Part shown: positions 23,538 through 34,734 of the stretch, in pieces | Position numbering within the stretch: position 1 is the first letter of the stretch | Layout of the letters: every line of letters starts with the position of its first letter | Origin: Symsagittifera roscoffensis | Lineage: Eukaryota > Xenacoelomorpha > Acoela > Convolutidae | Assembly: GCF_963678635.1 (NCBI RefSeq) | Contig: NC_087065.1 | Span: 28,413,254 to 28,477,253 of the forward strand | DNA: 64,000 nucleotides | Direction of reading: 5' to 3' | The notes under the pieces: model-generated | Database searches by the model: none | The model's input: the letters and a program-made list of their open reading frames with translations, nothing else | Told to the model about the DNA's origin: nothing | Program-made: the position numbers and the translations under genes

Positions 23538-25259
23538 ATGGCCTCCGCAATGACCTTGGAAGAAGCGCTGCCTCAGGTGCTTAAGAAAGCCAAGTACCAG
23601 AATGGAGTGAAGAAGGGCCTGAGGGAGGTGGTGAAGTACCTGGACAAGAGGGCTGCCCACATGTGCATCCTGGCCAAAGACTGCGATGAGCCACAGTATT
23701 CCAGACTGGTAGAGGCACTCTGCACTCTCCATTCAATTCCCCTCCTCAAGGTAAAATCCATACTAAAATCTCAACTGAACCCGTTCCGAGTAGACATTGA
23801 AGCACGTTCATTGCAGTCTGGTATTTATTTGAGATTTAGTGCAAAAAGCGTTGGCCAAGAAGCGGTGGATTGCTAATTTTTTGGTTATTTTTCTGGGCTG
23901 GGTAATGTTGCTTCACCCTCAAGCAACGAGCACGGATCATGGTGGGCCTCGAACATCCGACCTTTCGATAGAGAGGCGGAGACGTAACCACTTCACCACC
24001 GCTCCCCAGATTTGTTCGATTTTACACAACTTCCCGATTTAACTCAGATCAAAAGTTCGTCAAACGGGCATCATTTCATTTCATAGGATTCTTAATGCTA
24101 GAATTATTTTTTTACCAGGATGCGATATATCAACTATGTTAACAACCCGTAATGTTTAACCGCCAATTCTTGACCTGTCTGTCGGTCACATGACAGCTAA
24201 AACATCCAAACTATTTAGCGTAATCTAATTGGACAGGTATTTCCGATAGATTAGATCTTTGAGGTGATTGTATTTAACTCTCTCCTAGTGGAACTAAAAA
24301 CTGTCACAAGTGATGTCGATAATCAATCAGAAGCCTTCCTATAAAGATCTGTGCAGCTAGTGTTTTCATGTTTTCACCGAATGAAAGTGTTATATATTTT
24401 CCTTGGCTCTTTTCCACCCCCCCATTTGAATTTCGAAACCTAATTCAACCTCATAATGCTTTGTTCAACGTTGTAATGCTATGAAAACTGTCATAATGGT
24501 AAACTTTCTATTTGATTAAGTAACATGCAGTTATTATTATGAAGATTTTTGATTGAGTTGCAGAAAGTTATTTTTAAGCCTGATGACATAAGTTCGATTC
24601 TATCATGGTTAAAACAATACGTATCATCATCGTATAAATAATAATAATTCATTACACTTGCTAGTGATAGTTCATTCGTCCTCTTGTTTTATTTAAATTT
24701 ACTGAGAAGATTATTAATTGAACTAGCAAATGCAAAAAGTTATTTTTAAGCCTGATGGCATCAATTTTGATTACATCATGGCTAAAACTATACGTATCGT
24801 CATCGTATAAATCATCGTATCGTTATACAATGTATGCAGAGAAATAGTCTTAGCAAGCTTTCTAGTCTGATTAAAACCGATTTTTGATTCAAATTTTGGA
24901 GCTATTTTTTAGCCGCTTTTTGCATTAATTATTGCTCTCTTTTGATCTAATAGTGGACAAAATAGTTTAAAAGATGCAAGAGTCAGTTATTTAGTTATAA
25001 TCAGGTATTCATGGATTTGAACTGCATTTTAAATGTGTGCTCCTACAATGGTTCAGTTGAGCCATGACTGTAGATTATTCCATCTTACCTTTTGCAGGTA
25101 GACAGTAACATGACCCTAGGCCAGTGGGTTGGCCAGTGCAAGTACGACGAGACAGGAAACGCCAGGAAGGTGGTCAAATGTTCTTGCGCCGTCATTATCG
25201 ACTTCGGAGAGGAGTCGGAGGCCCTCTCTGTCGTGAACGAACACATCGGAAAGTCATAG
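23538..25259 (+). CDS. RPS12: 40S ribosomal protein S12 (eS12)
   Basis: Two coding exons, 23538-23750 and 25098-25259 (TAG), join in phase 0 at LLK|VDS and give 124 residues; the human protein has 132. The protein is a component of the small ribosomal subunit. The sequence matches the family throughout: [97 protein letters not shown]. The fold is an L7Ae-like domain. The 1347-bp intron (gtaaaa ... ttttgcag) holds a minus-strand tRNA-derived SINE. The coding exons are strikingly GC-richer than the flanks. FAU starts only 333 bp after the stop, and the arrangement looks operon-like. Confidence 0.97.
23885..24007 (-). mobile_element. tRNA-derived SINE in the RPS12 intron
   Basis: Read on the minus strand from 24007, the sequence begins like a tRNA: ggggagcggtggtgaagtgg. 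The A box TGGTGAAGTGG is at 23988-23998. The B box GATGTTCGAGGCC is at 23945-23957, 31 bp inward of the A box, which is close to normal tRNA spacing. A tRNA-unrelated body follows to about 23885. It is not a tRNA gene, since the acceptor arm does not close. The head is a good RNA polymerase III promoter candidate. Confidence 0.65.
24060..25080. other. Remainder of the RPS12 intron
   Basis: Non-coding. It contains an imperfect direct repeat: ttatttttaagcctgatgacat near 24567 and ttatttttaagcctgatggcat near 24739. Each is followed by a block with catcatggttaaaac or catcatggctaaaac and tacgtatc-tcatcgtataaat. The spacing is about 172 bp. Confidence 0.6.
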
Positions 25260-25548
25260 ACAACGACACGAGACAAGATGAGAACAGTGCAAGCCGAGTG
25301 AAACTGTTGTTCGACACATGCAACCGAGAATTTGTGGAATGGTCAATTCTTTAATAGTCTTAAATTGATGTGACGTATTCCGTAGTTTTTGAGGTTGAAT
25401 TAACATTTCAGCTCGGTTTCTTTTTAAATATGAGATGATTGTGGACATATAGTGGAGAAGCGTGTGGAAAGAGTACAATTTATTAGGCTGTTCGAAATCA
25501 GTTTCTAAAATTTTGATGACAATTAATGAGGAAGTACTCTAAAAATGA

Positions 25549-25554
25549 AATAAA
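25549..25554 (+). terminator. Poly(A) signal of RPS12, next to the FAU splice acceptor
   Basis: This is the only AATAAA I see between the RPS12 stop (25259) and the FAU ATG. Cleavage 10-30 nt downstream would fall at about 25565-25585. That is on top of the FAU 3' splice site, which ends at 25568. Confidence 0.65.
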
Positions 25555-25559
25555 TGAAA

Positions 25560-25568
25560 CATTTTCAG
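25560..25568 (+). promoter_or_regulatory. 3' splice site upstream of the FAU ATG
   Basis: acattttcag ends at 25568 and a 24-nt leader (atcgctttttgac...) precedes the ATG at 25593. There is little room for a separate promoter plus first exon in the 309 bp after the RPS12 stop, so I favour a trans-splice acceptor of an internal cistron. Confidence 0.6.
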
Positions 25569-25592
25569 ATCGCTTTTTGACTTCATTTGAAG

Positions 25593-26224
25593 ATGCAGAT
25601 TTTCGTGCGACAACTCGATGGCTCCAACCAGGTGACCGAGGTCACTGACTTTTCCGTGGCTGCTGTGAACATGGCAGTGGGTCTGGATGAGCAGACTAAC
25701 TACCTCTCAATTGGAGGAGTCCCACTAGAGAGTGCAGATCAGTTGAGCGAGAACTGCACTGTGGAACTGCTTGCCAGACTTCCTGGAGGTATATGGAATT
25801 GATCAATAACAGCGTCAAACTAATGTGCATATTTTTGATGATATCAAACAAAGCCATCACAAAAGATATAATTCTTTCACTTATAATTAGTCTACCCATT
25901 TTGAAATATTGATGATGTTTTGGTGTACTTTGGAACGATTCAATTCAAGCAGTCAATTTTTTTTTCAGGAAAGGTACACGGATCTTTGGCTCGTGCTGGA
26001 AAAGTTCGAAACCAAACACCAAAGGTTAGCAGAAATAACGAAAGAAAAGTTTTGAGTCTTAAAGAGCAAAGAAATTTTCGTTGGTTGTTTAGGTTGAGAA
26101 GAGCGAAGACAAGAGAAAGAAGCTCTCGGGAAGAGCCAAAAGGCGACAGCAGTACACCAAGAGGTTCATCAACGTTGTCGTCGGACCCGGAAAGAAAAGA
26201 GGGCCCAACTCGAATGCCAAGTAG
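25593..26224 (+). CDS. FAU: FAU: ubiquitin-like protein fused to 40S ribosomal protein S30 (eS30)
   Basis: Three exons, 25593-25788, 25969-26024 and 26093-26224 (TAG), have GT-AG introns of 180 and 68 bp and give 127 residues; human FAU has 133. Residues 1-66 form the ubiquitin-like domain ([20 protein letters not shown] to LLARLPGG). The diglycine at about 65-66 is the processing site. From [20 protein letters not shown] onward it is eS30, with the basic [13 protein letters not shown] motif and the typical end [15 protein letters not shown]. The fusion is cleaved after the GG and eS30 joins the 40S subunit. The first intron splits the GG codons exactly at the domain border, so exon structure follows the fusion. 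The upstream neighbour RPS12 encodes another 40S protein. Confidence 0.97.
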
Positions 26225-26377
26225 ACTGCGTCAACTAACACAATCCCAAACAGCAAATTACTGAGACACCGTTTTAGACTAATATCTGAGTTAATTGCAA
26301 GCTTTGGAAATTAGACACTGTTTTCGGCAGCTTATTGATTCGTTTATTGAGTTCAAGTTTGGGTGTTATTGTTTTCA

Positions 26378-26383
26378 ATTAAA
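26378..26383 (+). terminator. Candidate poly(A) signal (ATTAAA) for FAU
   Basis: An ATTAAA lies 154 nt after the FAU stop in otherwise featureless 3' sequence. Chosen by position only. Confidence 0.4.
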
Positions 26384-26399
26384 ATATTGTCTAAATTGT

Positions 26400-28560
26400 A
26401 AGATTGAACGATCCGCTTAAACAAGAGTTCTGAAACTCGTAACTGCTAAGCCAAACTGCCATTTAAAATGAAGTTTTTGTTTCATCATTTGAAAAATGCG
26501 GGAACTTTGTATTTGGGTGTGTTTACTCATTCGAAGCATAGTGTATTATTACGAAGAATTTTTTTAGCTAATTGGTGGCATTTTTGGTATATTTCAATTC
26601 CAAGCCTATTTAAGCATAAAAATTTAAAAGTATATGTTGCTGCTTTATTTTTAGCTAGTGTCAGTTATTGTGTTATTGTGTGACAGGTATTATAAAAATG
26701 TATCGGTTTTGTTTTTTTGCGACGCTTAGAAAATTTTTTGAACTTTTCGCAGAAATTTCAATTTTTCTCAGAAAAAACTACTCTTCCAATTTTCATTAAA
26801 AATATCAATGGAAACACCGGCTGCTTTTTTATGTGCTTACATATTTCTCACTAGTCCCTTTTCATTTTACCCCACTTTCGACGGCATTCGAAACTCAGTA
26901 AAGTGATTTTTGACCTGTTTGTTTTTTGAATTTTTTCATTTTCCCAAATATTAAATGCATATGAGATTAGGGTTTCAATCAAAAGAACCAATTAAAGGGA
27001 TCTCGCCTTCTCAAGCGACTATTCCTTAAGTCCGTTGGAACAAAGGTATGGCCTGATACAAGCCCATTTTTGGACATTCTGTTAATTGTTTTTAAACTTG
27101 AATTTTCTCAAAAACTACCCTGGCAAATTGGAGATTATGAGTTTAAGCGAAAGAAAAACAGATTATGCGAATCTCTCCTGCGCAAGCGGCTTTGTCCTGC
27201 ATTTTGAGAAAAAATATAGCCTTAGATAATGTCCAAGATTTTCAAAAAGTAACCTGATGATTCTGAGGTGGATAGTTCATTAAAACTAACATTTGATTTT
27301 CCCTGCGCAATCTGTTTCAATCTATTTATTTGTTAAAAAGCTGATATGGACTTCGGCAAAACCTCTTTTTTGAATTAATCACTTTTCTCGAAAACTAGCT
27401 GAATCTGTTATCAAGGGTTCAAACTACAGAATCAGGTGATGGACGGCTTTCCTGTACAAAATTCTTCCTCTGCCTTTAGAAGAGAAAGTTTTCTGAATTT
27501 AGGAAGAGTCAATTTCAGGTTTTTGAAAACGGTGCAAGCAAATCTGCTTCAAAGATTTCAATTGAAAGAGCGAGTAGTAGTTTTCTCCTTAAAATAAGCG
27601 GCTAGTCCCCTATTTGAGCAGAGAAATCACTATTTATTGAAACTTTGAGAACTACACATTTCGCTATCATCAGCTGGGCCACTAGTTTACTTTAAGCGAC
27701 CGTGGCGCAGATGCAAGGACGTGAGCCTCTCAATCAACAAGTCGGATATTCAAATCCGGAACACTGAAATAATTTTTTTTAGTCGAGTTTGCTGCGTATC
27801 ATTGGCACTTAGAGAGAAAATGTAGCTGCTTTATTGGAGGCTAGTGTTAGTAAAATTACCAGCGGTCGTGGAGAAGATGCCGGAACGTGATATTCTTAAT
27901 CTCATAATTTTTTTCCAAGGAATTGATTTTTTTTAAACTTTGTTTTGCCTGTTTAGAGCTCCTTTTTGCATTTTCGTTGCTAGTGTTTACAAAGCACAGC
28001 TTTGCCTCAGTGTTTAGTTTTTTACGCAAAATCAGGTTCTACAAAAGCAATTGGAGTTGGTCGAGTGATATATCATACCAAAGCTCTTTCAGTCGTGATT
28101 CGAACGACCTTAACTTTTATCACAAAATTTTTACCTTGTCGAGAAAAACCAGTTGAAATTTTTTGATTTTTGGTCTAATTTCGATCTAAAAAGATTTGTC
28201 AAAATAAATTTTGCAGGATTGCATTAGCCAAATTATGCTTACTCGATTAAAGTTACCTTTTGAATTTTTTAGTGCCATTTTTGGAATAAAAAAATTCAAA
28301 AAAAAATCTGTAAAAAAGTAGATCACTTCCTAAATTCTTTTCATTTGTTTTGTTTTTCTAGACAATTTTCTGCAGAAACTGTTTTCTTATCTTCCTATTC
28401 GACTCTGTTTGTCAGATAAATCTAATTTTCTTTTTGTGTTCAGATCTTACTATCAGGCTTCAAAGAAAAAAAAACACGATTTTTCAAGACTACGGTGGGA
28501 ACATTGTGCTATTTGCACAGTAACTGGCTATCCTTTTTTCATGTTTTTTTTTCAACAAAA
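26400..28560. other. Non-coding repeat-rich interval downstream of FAU
   Basis: No gene seen. At about 26480-26525 there is a fragment (catttgaaaaatgcgggaac, tttgtatttgggtg) shared with the 4.4-kb units near 8760. From about 27950 to 28530 the sequence runs in the order of family A: the tgatatatcat, cgtgattcgaacgacc and gtcgagaaaaacc blocks, then tgcacagtaactggctatcc at about 28517. Confidence 0.55.
27695..27765 (+). mobile_element. tRNA-derived SINE head
   Basis: gcgaccgtggcgcagatgca has the form of a tRNA 5' end and A box (tggcgcagatgcaagg). A B box (gatattcaaatcc, about 27745-27757) lies at tRNA-like spacing. A related but more degraded block follows at about 27864-27905 (gcggtcgtggagaagatgcc). 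Both look like remnants of a Pol III-derived SINE, not functional tRNAs. Confidence 0.5.
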
Positions 28561-28962
28561 GGGGCAAACAATGTAAAGCAGACAAAGTATGCAATCGAGT
28601 ATATAAAAAGTGAAATTGGCATTTTTTTGACACTTGTCAATATACTGACGTTTAAAATGTCAATACGAGGGTAAACTGCACTGGATATTTAAGTTTGAAT
28701 TATTTAGTGAGCACATATAACTAACAAGCATCAGTCATAAGATACTCATAGGGATCAAGCTGACGGGCCCTAGGGCCCCTCGAGGATACGTCCCATAAGG
28801 TACACTTTTACAGATTAATTTGAGGAGAACGAAAAAGGAGTTAGATCATCTGTCAAATATCAAGTGAAGGAGTTCAAAATTATCTGTGACGACGTTTAGT
28901 GTTTTGAAAATATGAGCTCAATTGAGATTTTGACATATCTTTCAAGTTCTCTAAAAACACTA

Positions 28963-29467
28963 TTAGCCGAAAAAAATTGTAAAACTTGAGCACTTTGACG
29001 CTAACCGATTGTAATTAGCAGTTAGATCTAACAGATTTTGAAGTTGATTAAAATCCAAAAACTTTAAAGGCAATTTGCCAAGTATTTGATAAATAACTTT
29101 TTTAAAAACAGTGTTTCGAAACAAGTCAAAAACGGTATCAGTGTTATATTCTGAAAACTTTTCCGTAATGTGATCAAATTTGTGCTGAAGAAAATTTCTC
29201 CTAAGAATTCTTTTTTGCTTTAAAAGAATTTTTCTTGGACGCACATTCATAAACTAAGATGCCGTATGACATTGAAGGTTTTGCATAAACTTGATAAAAG
29301 CTAAGAAATGTCCTAGAAAAAACATTGCTTGCTTTATAAAGAATTCCATCAAATTTAGCTATCTTTTTACAAACATGATCTATGTGTTGCTTAAAACAGA
29401 GCTTATTATCTACCACAACCCCAAGATACTCAAAGTAGTTCACAACATTAAGTGTCTGATTCCCCAA
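28963..29467 (-). pseudogene. LINE ORF2 C-terminal remnant
   Basis: Two overlapping frames (29467-29201 and 29250-28963) continue the element. The first holds NYFEYLGVVVDNKLCFKQHI and the CKKIAKF block typical of the region after the RT in CR1-like elements. The second is Leu/Asn/Lys-rich with LPLKFLDFNQLQNL. A frameshift separates them. Confidence 0.7.
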
Positions 29468-29479
29468 ATATTTTTCAGA

Positions 29480-30250
29480 TCCTTTTCATCTCCTTCCGAA
29501 TTTGGATACTTGCGTTTTTATCAATATTGATGTTTAGTCTATTATTTGTCCACCAATTTTCAATCGATTTAAGGTCCTGATTAAAATTTTTATCTATCGA
29601 ATTATTTTTGCTCTAAGTAAGAATCGTTGTATAATCAGCAAACAGACAAATTGAGCTTTTCGTTACTTTCTTAGGCCTGTCGTTAATATAGAGTAAAAAC
29701 AGCAGTAGACCTAAGACAGATCCTGGGGGAACTCCCAATGTAATACTCTTTAATCTAGAGTTTTTCCACAAGACGATACATGCTGTTTACGATTGGTTAA
29801 ATCAGGCTGCAGAAAAGTGTTTGTTATACCGCGGAACCCATAGAGATCTAATTTGGTTAGTAAAATGGAGTGATCAATTGTGTCAAATGCCTTTTTAAGA
29901 TCTACAAAACCCTCTATTCCATTTTTTTTTAAATCTACGCAGTGACTAATTATTTCGATTGCAGAAGTCATTGCATGCTCACAAGAATATCTGCGCCGGA
30001 ACCCAAACTGTTCAGGCACCAAAAGCCTGTATTCTGATATAAAGTGAATCATGCGAATGTGTATTATTTTTTCAAAATTTTGCTGAAAGTACTGAGCAAA
30101 CTTATGGGTCGAAAACTGTTTGGCTGTCTGTTTTCCCGTTTTATCAAATGGTAGTACTTTTGCAATTTTACAACTGTTTGGAAAAACGCCAGCAATAAAG
30201 CATTGGTTGAAGCAAAAAGATTAATAATGGCAATATTATTGTTGCACAAA
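29480..30250 (-). pseudogene. LINE reverse transcriptase domain remnant
   Basis: RT motifs appear in order on the minus strand: RPISLLSTFSKILKK (about 30110-30066), EQFGFRRRYSCEHAMTSAIE, VDLKKAFDTIDHSILL (first catalytic Asp kept), LGVPPGSVLG and LFADYTTILT (about 29640). The conserved FADD box reads FADY, so the second catalytic aspartate is lost. Frameshifts and an internal stop just after this motif also break the frame. Confidence 0.8.
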
Positions 30251-30929
30251 ACTTGACCATCCTATTATTGATGTCATCATGACCGTCGGACGTTTTGTTT
30301 TTCAGTTTTTCTATAGCAATAGAAACTTCTGAATCATCAATGGGATAAAAAAAGGTTTTTCTTTTGCTTCTACGTCTACAGAAGTAAAATTACAAGGTAT
30401 ATCTTATACAAGGCTTTGACCGACTTGCGCAAAAAAAGTTGTTGAAATCATCAACAATGTCACTATCAACCGAAAAAGTTTATCCGAAAAAATGCTTAAA
30501 AGCGTTGAAAAGACTTTTTGCATCGCCTTGCAAGTTTTTTTTTCTATCATAGTAGTTTCTCTTGGTATTAGGCATAAACCGATTGACTAATTTACACAGT
30601 TTTTTGGTTAGTTTTTTTTCTCTTCGGTTGAATTGTTAATTAGAAACAAATGAAGTTTATCTCGTTTCCTAAATTGTTTTTTCAAATCGAGAGTTTCCCA
30701 GGACTGCGATTTTCTGTTCCGTGTGACAGTTTTGTCAGGACAATAAATGTTACAGAAATCTAATATTCTAGCAATTATTTCTAGAGAAAAAGTACCCAGG
30801 TTTTCAAAAGCTTTTCATAAGCGATGATTGAGTAGAAAAAGCAGTTTATATGCCGTAGTCTCATTCATTAAACATTTGAAATCTCGGTATTTTCTAGGAG
30901 TATTGGCTTCCAAATGCCTTTCTAGATCA

Positions 30930-31600
30930 GTAATAACCAGCAGGGCGTAGTGATCACTGATAGTGCATTTCAATGTTGATACCTCGTGATGCATATTTGC
31001 AGAAACATGATCGATACATGATGAGCTATGGGGTTTCTCTAGTGGGTTCTTCGTTCAACATCTTCAAACCGTCAACTAAAAAAGATGAATTTACCAAGAT
31101 ATCAACATTAAGATCACCACAACATGATTTTTTCTTTGATCTCAGATACATCATGAAGTAAGGAATTCAAATTCAACAAACAAGTATCCTGATTCATTGA
31201 TGGTGGTTTGTATAATACACAAGTGCTTTTTCGAATGATCATTTTCATCAGTTGTCATAGATTTTCAATATCATTATCAAAGCTTTTTGAAAAAGCCGTT
31301 AAACCATTCTTAACAAAGCAAGCAATACCCCCTCCCTTTTTACCAAAACTGTTTTTGGTAATGTTTGTCTGATAACCACCTATGCTGTAAAGTCCTGTTG
31401 TATCATTATCAGTTAGCCATGTTTCACATAAAGCTATCAATACTGGAGCGTTTTTTAGTCTGTCTAATTCCACTTTCAATAGATCATGATGGCATCTAAG
31501 TGATTGTATATCGAGAAATAAGAGATAATTTTTCTTAAGTGTTCCACCTTTTTCCCTCCCCAAAAGGTCTACCATAATAAATGAACCAATAAATTGTTTT
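30930..31600 (-). pseudogene. LINE apurinic-type endonuclease domain remnant
   Basis: The open part (31575-31255) contains LRCHHDLLKVELDRLKNAPV, then LIALCETWLTDNDTTG with the catalytic Glu context ETWL, then GGGIACFVKNGL. Past several stops, CVLYKPPSMNQD follows and, near 30950, SDHYALL, which is the catalytic His motif. The order is correct for an APE-type endonuclease. The reading frame is broken in at least three places. Confidence 0.75.
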
Positions 31601-31772
31601 AATTTGAAGTTTTCACGCCAGTTTCCTCATCCGAGAGATAATCTGCAACGTTTGCAGTTTGTTGCTTTTTGAAGGCAGAGATAAACTTGTTGATATCACA
31701 GTCTCCAGAAAAGCGCAGATTTTATCCAACTTTTCATCAGCGTTTTTCTTTTTTGGTACTCCCTTTCTAACG

Positions 31773-32503
31773 TTAAACGTTACCTAATGTTTGCGGTTCC
31801 AATACATTAGTTTCCTTATTGAAATCCAATGCACCAGTAGAATATTTGCTATCATTGCGCCGAATCGGAACAAAATTGGTCGATCCCCTTGCACTTTTAT
31901 CATATTCCTTTGAACTATGCCGGTTACTTACTTTATCCACATCATTTTTAGAATCAACTTGAACCCAGCTATCACCAATTTTCACTGATGGCTGTTACCA
32001 GCGGTTTTTGGTCCCTTGCGTAGTTTACAACATCACGATCCCACTCAGCAAGCCGCTCCACCATGTACACACGCTTGGTTTTATCATGCTTCATGACTTT
32101 CTTCCTGTTTCGCCAAACCATTTCCTTTTGATGGTGATACAGGAATTTAATTATGGATGGTTTTACCTGACTTCTGCTAGGAAGGTACTCACTACTCCTT
32201 GGTTGATACTCACTCTCAGCATATTTCTTATAATACCCAAAACATCAGCTAACGGGTCTCCGTCGGTTTGTAATCCAAGAAAAATTTTAAAATAACTTCG
32301 AGAAATGTCGCTCAAGTTTAAGTACCTTGTCTTTAATTAGGGAGTTTTCCGATAGCAAATGGTTGTTTTTTGATTTTAAATAACTATTAGTATTATCTTG
32401 TTGTTCAATGCGATTGATAAGGGAAGTCAATAAATCTTTAACTCGATCGGGATTTCTGAAATAAGTTTGAGACAGCGTTTTTCGAAAGGTCTAATTCGGC
32501 CAT
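31773..32503 (-). pseudogene. LINE ORF1 remnant
   Basis: An ATG at 32503 (minus strand) starts AELDLSKNAVSNLFQKSRSS. The frame then breaks. Further on, frames give a Lys-rich stretch with PSIIKFLYHHQKEMVWRNRK and VYMVERLAEWDRDVVNYARD, resembling the conserved C-terminal domain of LINE ORF1 RNA-binding proteins. It ends with a 70-residue open tail at 31985-31773. Several stops and frameshifts make it non-functional. Confidence 0.55.
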
Positions 32504-34734
32504 GTTTTTATGAACGCAAAACAATTTGAGAAAACGAAACGTGAAAAGAGCGACTAGTCACTGAGAAAGGCACACTTTAAGGTAAATAGTTTCTAGAATC
32601 CAGATAATACTCGCTGCAATATCAAGCTTGAGCAAGCGTAGTGTAATAGTACGACTATCCCTTTGTCTATCTAAGTGTGTTTTGTGAGCTTTCATAGTAC
32701 TGTCAGAAATTACACATTTTGTCTCGAAGTGTGACTTCCAAATCCTTTTAGGTTCCGCGATAATTTTCAGAAAATTAGATTTAAAACACCAAGTTTGAAA
32801 TTTTCAGTTCTTAAAAGGGGAGATGTTAGTTTTCAACACCAAAGAGTTTTATATGGGACGCTAAATTGTGACTGCTCATTTTATTCTCGTTTTCGATATT
32901 TGATACAAACTTATTGAAACTCACAAAAAAAGACGTTCTCAACTCTGTAGAGAGATATTGCTCAGACAATCCAACTTATTTTAAATTTGTTCAAATAATA
33001 TGACTGCTCAAAGCATTTCTAATTAGAGATGAGATCTTGTTGCGGTTTTCAAAAATGTTCTTAAAAACTTCAATTTGACGCAATTTTTTCAAGGTTTTCT
33101 ACGATTTTTCAACAATAAAAAAAATACATTTCAAATGAAATTTCAACCCCATGTTGTAGTACTGCGATGTTATTCCTCATATAACGACTGCTCAATAAGT
33201 TTTCTTAGCTTAGGATGTTAATTGTTATCTTTTTAAAAAAGTATGATGCTTTTTAAATCAGAAAACATTTCAAATTGATTTAAGTTCAGTTTATGAAACC
33301 AAAGAGAACAGGATATTTATAGAGATATGATCGTCAAAACTACTGTTATAATTGCTTTTTTTTCAAATCTCTTTTTTTGTTCCGAGCATTGAATGTGGGG
33401 TGGAGCTTTGTATTCTGGTCTTTAGTTTTTTTCAGGCAAAATCAGCTATCTCAAATAATCATGGGACAAGGTTGAGTGATATATCATATTAAAGCCCTTT
33501 CAAAGTTGATTTGAACGACCTTAAGAAATTTCAAACTTTTACAGCGTCGAGAAAAACGGTTTAAAAATTTTGATGTTTGATTGAGTTTTGAGCTAATTAG
33601 CTGGGTCTAGTTTCGACCTACTGATCCGTTTCTGCTTACAATAGTTTATTTAAGATTAATTTAAACCGTGAAAACGTAGTTTTACTCAAGTGAAAGTAGT
33701 TTTTGGAGTTTATCAGCGCAATTTTTTGAATCAACATTTCAAATGAGTTTTCAACCCCATGATGTCGAACTGCGATGTTTTTCCTCATATTACGACTGCT
33801 CATTAAGTTGTCTTAGCTTAGGATGTTAATTGTTATCTTTTTTAAATAAGAAAATATTAAAATTGATTTAAATTTAATTTATGAAATCAAAGAGAATAGG
33901 TTTAACCTCTGAGTTAAAAACAAGAACATCTGAAACCGAGTACTTATAAAGATATGACCATTTTAGTTTTAAAAGTACTGTTATAAATGTTTTTTTGAAA
34001 TCTTTCTTCTTGTTCCGATCATTGAAAATGAGGAGGAACTTTGTATTCGAGTTGTTTTAATTTTTTCCACGCTAAATCAGCTACCTCAAATTATCATTGG
34101 ACTTGGTTGATTGAAATATCATATTAAAACCTTTTCCATCGTGATTCGAACGACAGTAAAATATTCAGTGTCGAGAAGATCCGATTTCAAGTTTTTTGAT
34201 TTTTGGTCTGATTTCGAGCTAATTAGCTGGGTCCAGTTTCGAGCTAATGAGCCGTGTAGGATAGGAATAGCTTATTTCAGCTTAATTTAATCTGTGAAAA
34301 TTTCAGTTTAGTTTAATTTTACTGAAGTAAGGGTAGTTTTTTGCGCAATTTTGGGAACCAAAAACTTGAAGTTTCAAAAAAATTTCGGGAACCAAAAATT
34401 GAAATTCCGCAAATATTTTTCAATTTAATTTTTCGTTTTTCAGGTCCTTTTTCTTCTGTAACTGTTTTCAATTGATTAATATTACTATGATTTCAAAAAA
34501 CGCCAAGTTTAGATCTTTCTTGTTTAGATCTTTTTATCACAATATGCAGAAAAAAAAGGAAACCAATTTGAATAAACTTTTGTATTTTTTTTCTCAGACT
34601 GGTCGAATCATTCTGTACTACTTGCACAGTAATCTGCTATCCTTGCTATGGAATAGCATTTGTTGTTTGATGCCACCGTCTATTTTATCGGTCCCAAATA
34701 CTTTTTTGTTTTTTTTCCATATTTTTTATTTACA

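Larger units (their letters stand above)
28930..32503 (-). mobile_element. Degenerate CR1-like non-LTR retrotransposon (LINE)
   Basis: Read on the minus strand it has the layout ORF1 - endonuclease - reverse transcriptase, in 5' to 3' order. All parts are broken by frameshifts and stops. Family recognition rests on the APE-type endonuclease (ALCETWL, SDHYALL), the RT blocks (RPISLLSTFSKIL, EQFGFRRRYSCEHA, DLKKAFDTIDHSILL, GVPPGSVLGLLLFLLYIND) and the post-RT YLGVVVDNKL. There is no RNase H, which fits CR1/L2-type elements. The ends are approximate, and no target-site duplication or poly(A) was identified. The element lies inside a family A repeat copy. Confidence 0.85.

Noticed and set aside
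25920-26264. 114-codon open frame across the FAU introns
   Set aside because: It is a shifted frame across exons 2 and 3 of FAU. The spliced reading gives the conserved eS30 protein.
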